DNA of 10,279 nt from Anaerolineae bacterium (GTDB lineage: Bacteria; Chloroflexota; Anaerolineae; 4572-78; J111): assembly GCA_020433785.1 (NCBI GenBank), contig JAGRCC010000026.1, positions 1-10,279 of the forward strand. The letters are read 5' to 3'. Made by a program: the position numbers and the translations under genes. Positions 1 to 8,000 of this stretch are shown here, piece after piece (within the stretch, counting starts at the first letter, position 1; each line of letters starts with the position of its first letter). The notes below the pieces were generated by a model that saw nothing but the letters and a program-made list of their open reading frames with translations, was not told the origin of the DNA and ran no database searches.

Positions 1-484
1 TGCTCATGGCGCTGTTGCGGCCCAAGAAATCGACCGGGATAACATCGGACAGAAACCATAAGTTGGTTTCATGTTGAGCCAGCATAATTCCTTTGCTAGC
101 CGGGGCGCGGGCTTGTAGTTCAACCGTGTGCTCAGAACCAAGAGCTTGATAAGCTTCCGGGGTAATTGGCATCCAGCCGCCGTTAGCGACCATTACGGCC
201 GTATTTAGAATAACACCCAGCGCAAACAATTTGGCTCCCGGTAGGTGTCGATTGAGCAAAATGAGAAAGGCTAAGAGAGCCTGCGAGCCAATCACCACCA
301 TCATTTGGAACATCGCTTGACCTGGCATATAGGTTACTAGCATCGCTTGGAGCAAAAATAAGCCTAAAACAGCCAGCCCCAGCTTCCAACCACCTCGAAA
401 CGAAATTTGGCCGATCGTACTCAAATCACTTCGGAAAAGAAATGCCAGACAACTTAGAAAAATGATAATATAGATCAAAATCAT
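1..484 (-). CDS. DUF5317-family membrane protein, 3' end beyond the window
   Basis: This minus-strand frame is open from an ATG at 484 to the left edge, giving 161 residues without a stop; the C-terminus lies outside. It begins MILIYIIIFLSCLAFLFRSD and has about four hydrophobic segments in the first 110 residues, so it is an integral membrane protein. The recognition rests on the segment NTAVMVANGGWMPITPEAYQ, followed about 40 residues later by WFLSDVIPVDF. The NGG-MP-(I/V)-(T/S)-PEA signature and the later L-D-IP motif are, from memory, typical of DUF5317 proteins found in Firmicutes, Actinobacteria and Chloroflexota; their function is unknown. A GAGG lies about 8 bases before the ATG and supports this start. 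The gene follows the small-peptide genes in the same direction, but a 174-base gap containing an imperfect palindrome separates them, so co-transcription is uncertain. Confidence 0.75.
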   Translation of the reverse strand, partial: MILIYIIIFLSCLAFLFRSDLSTIGQISFRGGWKLGLAVLGLFLLQAMLVTYMPGQAMFQMMVVIGSQALLAFLILLNRHLPGAKLFALGVILNTAVMVANGGWMPITPEAYQALGSEHTVELQARAPASKGIMLAQHETNLWFLSDVIPVDFLGRNSAMS

Positions 485-560
485 GGTGAGCCTCGCTTGT
501 CACTAGAAAGTTGGGAGCTATTGTAAATTCAATAACTTGGGCCTGGTAAAAGAGTTGTTG

Positions 561-634
561 TCAGGAGATTAGAGATTGGAGGTTAGACGATGTTCTCAGC
601 GTCCATATCTAATCTCTACTCTCCAATCTCCTGA
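561..634. repeat. Imperfect 27-bp inverted repeat, mobile palindromic element type
   Basis: Arms at 561-587 and 608-634 match at 23 of 27 positions when one is reverse-complemented, around a 20-base centre. The arms are purine-rich on one strand and built from GGAGATTAGAGATTGGAGG-like words; a further ATTGGAGGG occurs at 635-643. There is no T-run on either side, so it is a poor intrinsic terminator. It occupies most of the 174-base gap between the 86-residue gene and the DUF5317 gene; the rest of that gap (485-560) shows no clear gene or promoter. The same word, TTGGAGGTTAG, recurs inside a coding sequence at 6707-6717, which points to a dispersed repeat family. Confidence 0.7.
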
Positions 635-658
635 ATTGGAGGGACTTAATCTTTGACA

Positions 659-919
659 TTAATGATCAGGGTCTCTGCTGCCTCTATCCAGATTTCGTCT
701 GGTCTGAAATCCGGTTCGTTCGATGCTGTGCCTGACCTGGTGAGCCAACCGTTTCCAGTAATTGTGCCAGGTTTCATCGGTTTCGTTGAGTTCATTTTGA
801 ATTAAAATTAGCAGCAGTGTGGCATCATGTTCGCTTAATTCAAGGATGACCTTGCGCTCGTTCAGATTCATTTTGCCCAACTTATTAGTAAGACCATAGT
901 TACGATTCGTTGATTGCAT
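659..919 (-). CDS. Small protein of unknown function, 86 residues
   Basis: I do not recognise this protein. It is acidic to neutral, without a signal peptide or membrane helix. The core at residues 27-62 (LELSEHDATLLLILIQNELN, then E-T-W-x-x-YW-x-RLA) looks like one compact alpha-helical or mixed domain; the last 19 residues are Arg/Asp-rich and look unstructured. The start is unsettled: neither the ATG at 919 nor the in-frame ATG at 871 (codon 17) has a good ribosome-binding site, and the core begins after the second, so the protein may be 70 residues. It lies 57 bases after the NHLP-like gene with a 39-nt palindrome in between, in the same direction. Sensible codon content and a coherent core favour a real gene, but a conserved homologue would be needed for certainty. 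Confidence 0.55.
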   Translation of the reverse strand: MQSTNRNYGLTNKLGKMNLNERKVILELSEHDATLLLILIQNELNETDETWHNYWKRLAHQVRHSIERTGFQTRRNLDRGSRDPDH

Positions 920-942
920 GAGATTTTGCTTTTAATTCGCTA

Positions 943-981
943 GATGAAATAGGAAATTACTCAGTAATTTCCTATTTCATC
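943..981. repeat. Perfect 39-nt palindrome overlapping the stop codon of the NHLP-like gene
   Basis: GATGAAATAGGAAATTACT (943-961) is the exact reverse complement of 963-981, around a single central base. On the minus-strand transcript the TGA stop of the NHLP-like gene (977-979) is in the first arm. No T-run follows on either strand, so it does not read as a standard intrinsic terminator. It could form an AU-rich RNA hairpin that protects the 3' end of the upstream peptide message or marks a processing site. Function is inferred; the palindrome itself is seen directly. Confidence 0.85.
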
Positions 982-1198
982 GTTGATAGTTAAGAAGCAG
1001 TCTGTTTTTAATTTGGCGCGCATAATCCTTGAGCGTGTGCGCGTTAATTGCCGTTAATATCTCTGTATCTTCGGGTGACAGATTTAACTCGATGAGGGCT
1101 TCGGTCGGGTTGGTTAACAGTTTGGTTCTAAAGGCGGTATTGGCGCTGGCTCTGATCAGGACATCAGAGATTGCCGGCCGGTTTTGGATTGTATTCAT
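977..1198 (-). CDS. NHLP/Os1348-clan-like small peptide, 73 residues
   Basis: Residues about 10-52 (ISDVLIRASANTAFRTKLLT, then NP-x-EAL-x-E-x-x-LSPED-x-x-x-L) fit the pattern of nitrile-hydratase-like leader peptides (NHLP clan). These include the Os1348 and Franean1_4349 families, which share a 'x-F-R-x-x-LL-x-(D/N)P-x-x-AL-x-x-x-x-L(T/S)xE' core. Members are often named as RiPP precursors, although many lack a recognisable core peptide. Here the C-terminus (about residues 57-73, Arg/Lys-rich) has no Gly-Gly cleavage site and no Cys, Ser or Thr cluster, so a modified product is not obvious. AGGAG at 1207-1211 is 8 bases before the ATG and fixes the start. It lies 50 bases downstream of the 42-residue hydrophobic peptide gene, and the two are probably one transcript. 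No maturation enzyme or exporter is visible in the window. Family assignment is from memory of the motif and is moderate. Confidence 0.65.
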   Translation of the reverse strand: MNTIQNRPAISDVLIRASANTAFRTKLLTNPTEALIELNLSPEDTEILTAINAHTLKDYARQIKNRLLLNYQR

Positions 1199-1248
1199 AA
1201 GGATAGCTCCTGTTTCTTGATAAGAGAGAACGGTCTAATGATACAAAA

Positions 1249-1377
1249 TCATCCAGAAGAGTCGTGAGGCGCTCCTCCGGCCAGAGCAGCGATGATCATA
1301 AGACCAACAATGGCGATAGCCCGGGCTTTTTGATTGTTCATTAAGTCAGCAACCATAAGTTTAATTCGTAAAGACAT
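1249..1377 (-). CDS. 42-residue hydrophobic micropeptide with Gly-Gly and short polar tail
   Basis: The start is chosen at the ATG of 1375-1377 because AGGAG (1386-1390) sits exactly 8 bases before it. The open frame extends upstream to 1437, but that would place this ribosome site inside the gene. The peptide has a basic N-terminal part (MSLRIKLMVADLMNNQKARA), a hydrophobic stretch at residues 20-34 (IAIVGLMIIAALA), Gly-Gly at 34-35, and a 7-residue polar tail, APHDSSG. This resembles an exported pro-peptide, with cleavage after ALA or after Gly-Gly releasing a tail of about 7-9 residues. It also fits a one-helix membrane peptide such as a type I toxin. It has no Cys, so a thiolactone pheromone is excluded. 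It is the first gene after the terminator of the TPR-BTAD regulator and precedes an NHLP-like peptide. I do not recognise the family; product and role are inferred. Confidence 0.7.
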   Translation of the reverse strand: MSLRIKLMVADLMNNQKARAIAIVGLMIIAALAGGAPHDSSG

Positions 1378-1385
1378 TGAAAGTT

Positions 1386-1390
1386 CTCCT
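1386..1390 (-). promoter_or_regulatory. Ribosome-binding site that decides the micropeptide start
   Basis: AGGAG on the minus strand, preceded by AAA and 8 bases ahead of the ATG at 1377. It is the strongest Shine-Dalgarno sequence in the left part of the window, and it lies inside the longer open frame that begins at 1437, so it argues for the shorter 42-residue product. Confidence 0.8.
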
Positions 1391-1432
1391 TTTGATAAAT
1401 CACTGTTATAAATTTTATCTTGGTCATAATTT

Positions 1433-1461
1433 ATCATAGAGGTTCTGACATCTCTCAGTAA
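1433..1461 (-). promoter_or_regulatory. Tentative promoter for the small-peptide genes
   Basis: A TATGAT (-10-like, 5 of 6 to consensus) at 1433-1438 lies 17 bases from TTACTG at 1456-1461, a weak -35. It falls in the only space available for a promoter, between the regulator's terminator and the micropeptide. An 8-bp inverted repeat, TGATAAAT (1393-1400) and ATTTATCA (1429-1436), overlaps the -10 and the predicted leader. The poor -35 would fit a promoter that needs an activator, which is inference. Confidence 0.25.
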
Positions 1462-1470
1462 GGCTATACG

Positions 1471-1517
1471 AAAAAAGCCTACCAGAGAAAGCGCCGCTTT
1501 CTCTGGTAGGCTTTTTT
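1471..1517. terminator. Perfect bidirectional intrinsic terminator
   Basis: The hairpin has the arms GCCTACCAGAGAAAG and CTTTCTCTGGTAGGC joined by a short GC-rich loop. It is flanked by six A on the left and six T on the right, so each strand ends in a U-run. The whole 47 bases form one perfect palindrome centred at 1494. It begins 26 bases beyond the stop of the regulator and should end that transcript, separating it from the peptide genes. Confidence 0.93.
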
Positions 1518-1542
1518 CAAGCTTAGTAGCTAACTAACGAGC

Positions 1543-4500
1543 TTAATTTACGAGCTGAACCTGTTTACCGGCTATGACTTGCTCGTATAATTTTACGGTT
1601 ACGGGGTCTGGCGGGGCATTAAATTCCTGTTGTAAATGCGCTCTCAAATTGGCATAATGCGTTTGCAAATGGTCATGCAGGCCAAGTTGTACGTAGGCTT
1701 TAAAGGCGGCACGATGCAGATCTTCTCTAAAATAGTCGCACATTAAACCCTTATTAATAAGCGTCAGGGCTTCTTGGGGTGAATTTTGGGTGAGTAATTG
1801 TTCGCTGGCTAATTTAACTACTCGTAAAAAGTTGGCTTCAAACCAGGCCTGATATTCCATGCCCCATTCGCCCAATTCGAAACCGGCTAAAAAATCACCC
1901 CGATAGAGAGAGATTAATTCTTTTTGCAGGTCTAAGGCTTTATCAGGCGGAACCTGCGGAATTCGTTCCAGCAGTGTTCCAAAGGCCGTTGCATCGCACC
2001 AATCTAAATATTGAGGATTGACCTGATAATAATCGTCCTTAATGATAATGTAGTCCGGAACGCCAAGAACAGTCTCTCGTAATCGTCTGAGCGTTTGGTG
2101 GAAGGTTGAGGAAGCTTTGCTCGGTTCTAGATCGGGCCATAACGCTGTAGTTACTTCACTCCAGCGGCAACCCCCATCGCGACCTTCTAAAATTAAGTAG
2201 GCCAGAAATTCGGGCATCTTGCGCGATCGACCGCGTTGGCTAAAGGAACGATGGTTATCTTCAACGATGATGGTGGGGGAGCCAAATAGAAAAGCCTGTA
2301 AGCCGAGGTTAGACGGTAAATTGAGCGACTCACGTTTATCTTGCCGTAGTAATAACTGTATATGGTCTTTCAATTCAATAGAGGCGTCTGGTTGGTAAAG
2401 GGCATGCCGTAAAAGTGGTCGAACTTCAGATATGATTAACCCCAACCCTGGAGCCGCCCCACCTAGCCTCATCGCGAGTTTAAGGCTTTCTTGCAATTGC
2501 TTTTGGGCGGTAGCGACTCTTAAATCGAGTAATAAACCATAAGCCCACCAGAGGCTTACCTTTGTTTGTTCGAGGAGGCTGCTTTGAGCAAAACATTCGA
2601 ACGCTTCTGCAAATAAGGCAAAGCTTATCTCATACTCGGCTCGACGCAAATAGATTTTGGCTTGTAGCGTTGTGGCTAACCCTTTTTCAAGAATGAGACG
2701 AGTTTCAGTGGTCACTTCTTTAACCTGGAGAGCTAGCTGCAAAGCCTGAACAAACTCACCTTGCTGAAAATAGCACTCTCCTAATCTAATGAGAATGTAG
2801 ACCTCTAATGACTCCACCCCGGCATTTTGGGCATACTCGATTGCGGTTCGGAACGCTTGCATCGCTTGCTCATAATTCTGCTGCTCCAAAAAGACGTCGC
2901 CAACACTGGCCTGGGCAAACGCGGCCCGTCGGCTGGCGCCAATCTGAAGCGCAATATCCAGGCTGTGGCTGAAATATTCCAGCGCTTCATCATACTGGCC
3001 GATGGTATACAAACACACCCCTAAACTGTTGAGGGTGTTTGAAAGTTCACTGCCATTGCCTAAAGCTTCCCAAATGCGAATTGCCTGCTTAAAGTGATAA
3101 ATGGCTCCATTAATGTTGCCGTCACGATCCAAGCTGTGCCCTATGTCATGATGGCACGATCCAATTTCGTAGGTGTTGCCCCACGCCTCGTAGAGTTTAA
3201 AAACACGGCGTAAATCCGATAAAGCCGCGGCCAACTCGCCGAGATAATGATACACTAATCCCCGATTCCTAATGGCCAGCGCCAAGATATGCTCATCAGC
3301 CTTCAAGGCTTCGAGTTGAGTTACGCCGCGTTTAGCTAGCACAATGGCTTGAGCCATTTGCCCCTTTCTACGCAACCCCACGGACTGCCAGACCTGGGCT
3401 TCGGCCGCACCAATCGTATCACCCTGACTTTCAAATCGCTGCTCGGCCAGTTGGAACAGCGAAATCGCCTGATCCGGATCGCCTAAGTCGATGCTGAGTA
3501 TTTGTCCACGCAACAAGAGCAGGCGAGGATGTTGGGTTAGCTTTTCCGCCGGTATCTGCGCCAGCCAAGTATTAAGGGTCAGGGCTCGACCTGTATCATA
3601 GAAACGGCTTCCTTGAGTTTCAAGCAGCAGTGTCGTTTCATCCCAAGCCTGCACCGAAATATACAGAAAAATCGCTTCATCATAACGGCTTTGGGTGGCG
3701 AGGATTTGAGCGGCCTTCATCGACACCTGGCGATGAAGCATCTCATCCTCGGCCAACTTTGTGCGCAAAAATTCGGCGAAAAGATCGTGATATTTATAGC
3801 CAACGCCAATTTGGGAGATAAACAAATCCTTGTGGATTAACTCTTCCAGATAAGCCTGGGCCTGGTCGGTTTCCAGCAAGTCATTACATAACTCGGGTGT
3901 CATATCCGGCAGAATGGCCGAATAGAGCATAAATTTTTGCAGCATTGGCGACTGTTTGCCGAAAACTTCTTGCGCCAGATAGTCATAAATCATCTGGCGA
4001 TCATCACCCAACCGCTGTTTGAGATGACCGATGAGCCGGTTGGCATGCATCATGTGGCCGGTTAACAATACCTGGGCCACATTGCCGTCAGTGGCTTGGG
4101 CAATTTCATCGGCTTCTTGAGAACCAATGCGGCGGCCGAAGCGTTTACGCATCACCAGTTGAATCTCTTCGCCGGTAAATTGTAATTCTTCTTCAGACAG
4201 ACCGGTCGCTCGCTCGCTGATAAGCAGATCGATAATCTGGCCGGTGTCAAGGGTCATATCGCCCCGCGCGGCCACGATGATGGTACTAGTTTCAGGTAGT
4301 TGTTTGAGCAGCCGGTTGAGCGCCAACGTCATCCCGGCACTAACGGCTTTGTGATAATCATCAATGATGATGATATGCGAATCAACGCTGCGTAATAGTT
4401 CGGCAATGCGGCGAATACTGCTTTGCGTGTCGCCACGCTTAACTAGGTTCAGTAGGCTATTTGGTTCTATTTCATGGAAACGATCGGTGATGCTGTAGGC

Positions 4501-4740
4501 CAGCAGGGTCAGAAAAGAGGTGGGATCTCGATCTGTCGGCTCTAAGGAGCACCAGCAGATAGGAAGGTCCGTTGTTTGAGCAAAATCGGCCAGGAGGATT
4601 GATTTCCCGTAGCCACCGGGCGCGTAGATCGTGATCAAACGCTGTCCATTTTTGATAAACTTATCCAGTAAGTTTAACAATCGCGAACGACGGTGAATTA
4701 AATTAAGGTTGGGAAGTCGGATTCGATCTTCTAACCCCAT
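1543..4740 (-). CDS. STAND NTPase - TPR - BTAD transcriptional regulator, 1065 residues
   Basis: This is a large cytoplasmic regulator combining a MalT-like front with a SARP-type output. Residues about 15-330 form a STAND/NB-ARC-type P-loop NTPase, with Walker A APGGYGKS at 40-47, Walker B IIIIDDYH at 123-130 and the sensor-like strand TIIVAARGD at 153-161. Residues about 340-770 are a helical TPR array; clear repeats include GQYDEALEYFSHSLDIA near 581-597 and QNYEQAMQAFRTAIEYA near 621-637. Residues about 812-910 form a winged helix, and 917-1060 a bacterial transcriptional activation domain (BTAD; motifs LYRGDFLAGF and W-x-x-YQAWFE). In this class ligand or partner binding to the TPR/NTPase part triggers assembly and DNA binding; the inducer here is unknown. 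AAGGA lies just upstream of the ATG. A terminator follows at 1471-1517, and the next gene encodes an exported-looking micropeptide. That makes a peptide ligand, or control of that promoter, an attractive but unproven idea. The architecture is common in Chloroflexota. Confidence 0.9.
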   Translation of the reverse strand: MGLEDRIRLPNLNLIHRRSRLLNLLDKFIKNGQRLITIYAPGGYGKSILLADFAQTTDLPICWCSLEPTDRDPTSFLTLLAYSITDRFHEIEPNSLLNLVKRGDTQSSIRRIAELLRSVDSHIIIIDDYHKAVSAGMTLALNRLLKQLPETSTIIVAARGDMTLDTGQIIDLLISERATGLSEEELQFTGEEIQLVMRKRFGRRIGSQEADEIAQATDGNVAQVLLTGHMMHANRLIGHLKQRLGDDRQMIYDYLAQEVFGKQSPMLQKFMLYSAILPDMTPELCNDLLETDQAQAYLEELIHKDLFISQIGVGYKYHDLFAEFLRTKLAEDEMLHRQVSMKAAQILATQSRYDEAIFLYISVQAWDETTLLLETQGSRFYDTGRALTLNTWLAQIPAEKLTQHPRLLLLRGQILSIDLGDPDQAISLFQLAEQRFESQGDTIGAAEAQVWQSVGLRRKGQMAQAIVLAKRGVTQLEALKADEHILALAIRNRGLVYHYLGELAAALSDLRRVFKLYEAWGNTYEIGSCHHDIGHSLDRDGNINGAIYHFKQAIRIWEALGNGSELSNTLNSLGVCLYTIGQYDEALEYFSHSLDIALQIGASRRAAFAQASVGDVFLEQQNYEQAMQAFRTAIEYAQNAGVESLEVYILIRLGECYFQQGEFVQALQLALQVKEVTTETRLILEKGLATTLQAKIYLRRAEYEISFALFAEAFECFAQSSLLEQTKVSLWWAYGLLLDLRVATAQKQLQESLKLAMRLGGAAPGLGLIISEVRPLLRHALYQPDASIELKDHIQLLLRQDKRESLNLPSNLGLQAFLFGSPTIIVEDNHRSFSQRGRSRKMPEFLAYLILEGRDGGCRWSEVTTALWPDLEPSKASSTFHQTLRRLRETVLGVPDYIIIKDDYYQVNPQYLDWCDATAFGTLLERIPQVPPDKALDLQKELISLYRGDFLAGFELGEWGMEYQAWFEANFLRVVKLASEQLLTQNSPQEALTLINKGLMCDYFREDLHRAAFKAYVQLGLHDHLQTHYANLRAHLQQEFNAPPDPVTVKLYEQVIAGKQVQLVN

Positions 4741-4857
4741 TTGTCCTTGCTCTGGCCTATCTTTTTAAGTTGCGTTATATGTATTATCTCAATAATTCAG
4801 GATAGGAACCCGGACCGGACACTACCTATTAGGCAATTGGCAACGTGTACGCCGCTT

Positions 4858-4896
4858 GAAATTGAGAAAACACTATGGATATCTAAAGAAATTGAG
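4858..4896. repeat. 9-bp direct repeat in the gap upstream of the regulator
   Basis: GAAATTGAG occurs at 4858-4866 and again at 4888-4896, exactly 30 bases apart (about three helical turns) and roughly 120-155 bases before the regulator's start. Spaced direct repeats are the usual target type for SARP/BTAD winged helices, so an autoregulatory operator is possible, but the spacing differs from classical SARP boxes. The rest of the gap 4741-5005 is AT-rich and shows no clear gene, terminator or strong promoter; the best -10-like words are TATAAC (4774-4779) and GATAAT (4783-4788), neither with a good -35. Confidence 0.3.
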
Positions 4897-5005
4897 TCGT
4901 TTTGAAATGGAAGATGAGGTAATTAGGGAAACAAATGGATCTGATAAGGATATAGCGGTATTATGATAACTGTAGATTGAAATATTGATAAATGCAAATT
5001 TTGGC

Positions 5006-8000
5006 CTAAGCGATGTTTCGCCTCAGCGTTTGTTTTAATTTGCCCAGGGGAATGGCCCGCCATAAGGCCGCCATATCCTGTTGATTGAAGCCCCCGAAGG
5101 CCGCCAGCGCCGCCAAATACATGGCACTGCCCAGAACCAGCGTGGCTAAAAAGCTAATATCGCCGACCAGCCACAGGGTCAACCCCATCACTAATCCGGC
5201 TGCGGCCGGCCGCCAGGTCACATCGAACCAGGGCACGACACACAGGTTTTGGCGCACCATCAAATAAAAGGGGATCAACAGGGACCACTCCGATAAAATG
5301 GTCGTAATCGCTGCCGCCCGATAACCGTAGAGCGGAATAAAGATCAAATTGGTGACGGTATTGAACAGGACCCCAATGATAAAGGCTCGAGTAAGCTGTC
5401 GTTGTTGGTTAATGGCAATCAAAACATACTGCGTAACCTGATTAATAAAGCTAAACGGCAAGAACCAGATCAGCAGTTGCAGCACAATGACCGAGTCAGG
5501 CACAAAGCTCTCACCGGCCAGGAACAGGATTAGCTCCTCCGCCACAAACGGCGTGCCGACCGCAATTGGGATGGCCAGCAGTAGCAGCAATCGCAGGCTC
5601 AAAATATACGCCCGCACCAGCGATTCGCGGGAGTCCGCGGCGAAGCGGCTCATCAGTGGGAAGATGGCCAGGGTGAAATATTGAGGCACCACGTTGATGC
5701 CGTCGATATATTTATAGGCCGCGCTGTAATACCCCACTTGAGCGCTGCCCCAAACCGGCTTAAGGATAAACACATCGATGCGAAAGAAGATAGTTGACAG
5801 CAGATGGTTAATCATCAGCGGGAAACTTTCGCCCATCATCTCCCGCTGCAAGGCCGGATCGGCTTCAAAATGAGGCCGGTAAATCCGCGTGACCATAATG
5901 TAGGCTAAAATGGCAAACGAGGTTAAATTGGCCACCAGCGAGGCTCCGGCCAGGCCGATGATACCCCAGCCCAGCAGCAGGACCAAGGCCCCCACCGTCA
6001 CCCGAACAAACGTGGTGATGGCCGATACGCCGGCCGGATATTCAGCCTTCTCATGGGCATAAAACAGGGCCGTCAGCCCATCGGATAGATTGCTGAAGAA
6101 CGTGCCAACGGCAAAAATGGCGATGGTCACCAGCACTTCAACGGTGGTATCGCCCCAAACAACGTACATGGCCAGAATGACGGCCATAACCGGAATGGCC
6201 GCCAGCCACAAGTAGAGGCGTAGGATTGAGGCGTTAGTTAGGTAGCGATTGCGCTGATTTCTGTCGGCGGCCACGTCGCGTGTGACCAAGGTGCCCAATC
6301 CAAAGCGGGTGATGATTTCCACCATGCCAATAAAAGCCACCGCAAAGGCGTACTGCCCCGCGCCCTCCGGCTGCAAAATGCGCAGCATCAACAAAGCGAA
6401 GGCCAGATCAATAATCCGATTGGACAGCGCCATGACCATCGGCACCAGGCTGTTTTTAGCCACCCGCTTGATCGGCGAGTCGTGTTCACTCTCTCGATAC
6501 AGCCGGCCCCAAGCCCAGTAACCGGCCAGGAAAACCAACAGCGCCGCTGTCAGAAAAGAGCCGTATGCCCCCAGTTGGAAACTGCGCGGGCTGTACCGAA
6601 ACCGTACCTGCCATTCACCCGGTTGCACATAAACCGCTCGAAAATTGCCATTGGCGCGGTGGATGGTCAACTCGATTTCGGGCGGGGGTGATGGGGAGTC
6701 GGGAGGTTGGAGGTTAGTTGACGGCAATGAGTCATTAACCACCATTTCAGAACTCGATAGTTCGGCGGTTGGCGGTCGCTGGTCGGTGGTCGGCGCCGGC
6801 CGGGCGTACGCTCGCCAGCCGGGAAAGTAGGTATCGGCCAGCACCAGCCAGCCCGGCTGGTTCACCTGAACCGTTAGTTGAACTTCGTTCGGTGTATAAT
6901 CGCTTATTTCCACACTTGAAGCGGTCGGGATGGCTGCGGCGGCATCTTCGGGACCCAGATTGCGGCCCAAGCCGTTGCTTTCGCCGTCGAGGATAATTTG
7001 CTGGTGTGGATTGAGACTGCGCAGGGCAAAATCCAAATCATCCCCCACCGGCATTTCTTCGTGAACGACGAAGGCTCGGGGCAGGGCATCGGTGTTTTCA
7101 TAAACCCGAATTTCCTGGTCGTAAACTAGCTCATAGCTGGGGTTATTAATATCCACCGTCGTTAGAATATAACGAACCCCCAGCAAATCCAGCAGCGCCG
7201 AATCGAGCGCAGCATAACCGTCGTAATAGATCGGCCCGATCCGGTTGAATAGCAAATCGCCATTTTCTTGAATAAGCTGCATAAATCGAGCGTATTGGCC
7301 GGGGATGATGCTGTCGTAGCCGCGTACGTCAAACAGGTGTTCAGTCATACCGGCATTGGCTTGAAATAGTTTGTTGCCGGGACCGGCCGGCGTATCGAAG
7401 CTGCTGAGCCGGAAGAAAGGGTCGTCAACCTGTTGGTTTTCCAGCCATTGGACGACCTCCGGTTTGAAATCGAGCAGGGCGGGATCGACGGCCGGATTAA
7501 AGCCTGCGCCCGCCACTAAGAGATCAACGGCCACGATGATCACGGCCAGCGGCTGCCAGACGGGTAGCCGATTCGACTTACCCCGCCCCAGGGTAAGCTT
7601 ATCCGGTACAAAAATAGGGCAGCGCGTGATCCGTACCACTGCTCCGGAAGCCATCACCATCAGGCAGAATTTGAAAAAGTTCGGCCATTGATAGCCGAAA
7701 AATTGACGGCCGTCGGCAAACGCATTTTGAGCCAACCCTGACCGGTCAAAGACGAAAGAGGCGGCCTGAATAAACGGCCCCGGTATCACCAACGCCGCCA
7801 GCATAACGACCAGCCCAACCAAGCCACTCCAAAACAGCCCCCAGCCCAAAAAGTAAACCACCGATCCCAAAAACGACGGCTGCGCCAGGTTATAATTCTT
7901 TGTCTCAGCCTCAGCCTTAGCCTTAGCCTTCCATTTGGCGCTCACCGTCGCATCCAAATACGTTACCCCCAGCCCCGCCAGCACCGCAATGCTCAGCGTA

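Noticed and set aside
183..389. 68-codon minus-strand open frame
   Set aside because: It is a shifted-frame shadow of the DUF5317 gene, whose own frame is open to the window edge and shows family motifs.
561..643. CRISPR or tandem-repeat array
   Set aside because: There is one inverted pair and a partial third copy, without regular spacers.
688..714. Hairpin CCAGATTTC/GAAATCCGG near the end of the 86-residue gene
   Set aside because: Eight of nine pairs around a 9-base loop, with no T-run; within coding sequence and likely chance.
1378..1437. N-terminal extension of the micropeptide to a 62-residue protein
   Set aside because: The extension contains the strong AGGAG for the inner ATG, begins without its own ribosome site, and overlaps the tentative promoter and leader.
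4774..4802. Promoter for the regulator gene
   Set aside because: TATAAC and GATAAT are plausible -10 words but neither has a credible -35 at 16-18 bases.
4771..4905. Plus-strand open stretch in the gap before the regulator
   Set aside because: About 44 codons without an ATG or GTG start, no ribosome site and no recognisable content.
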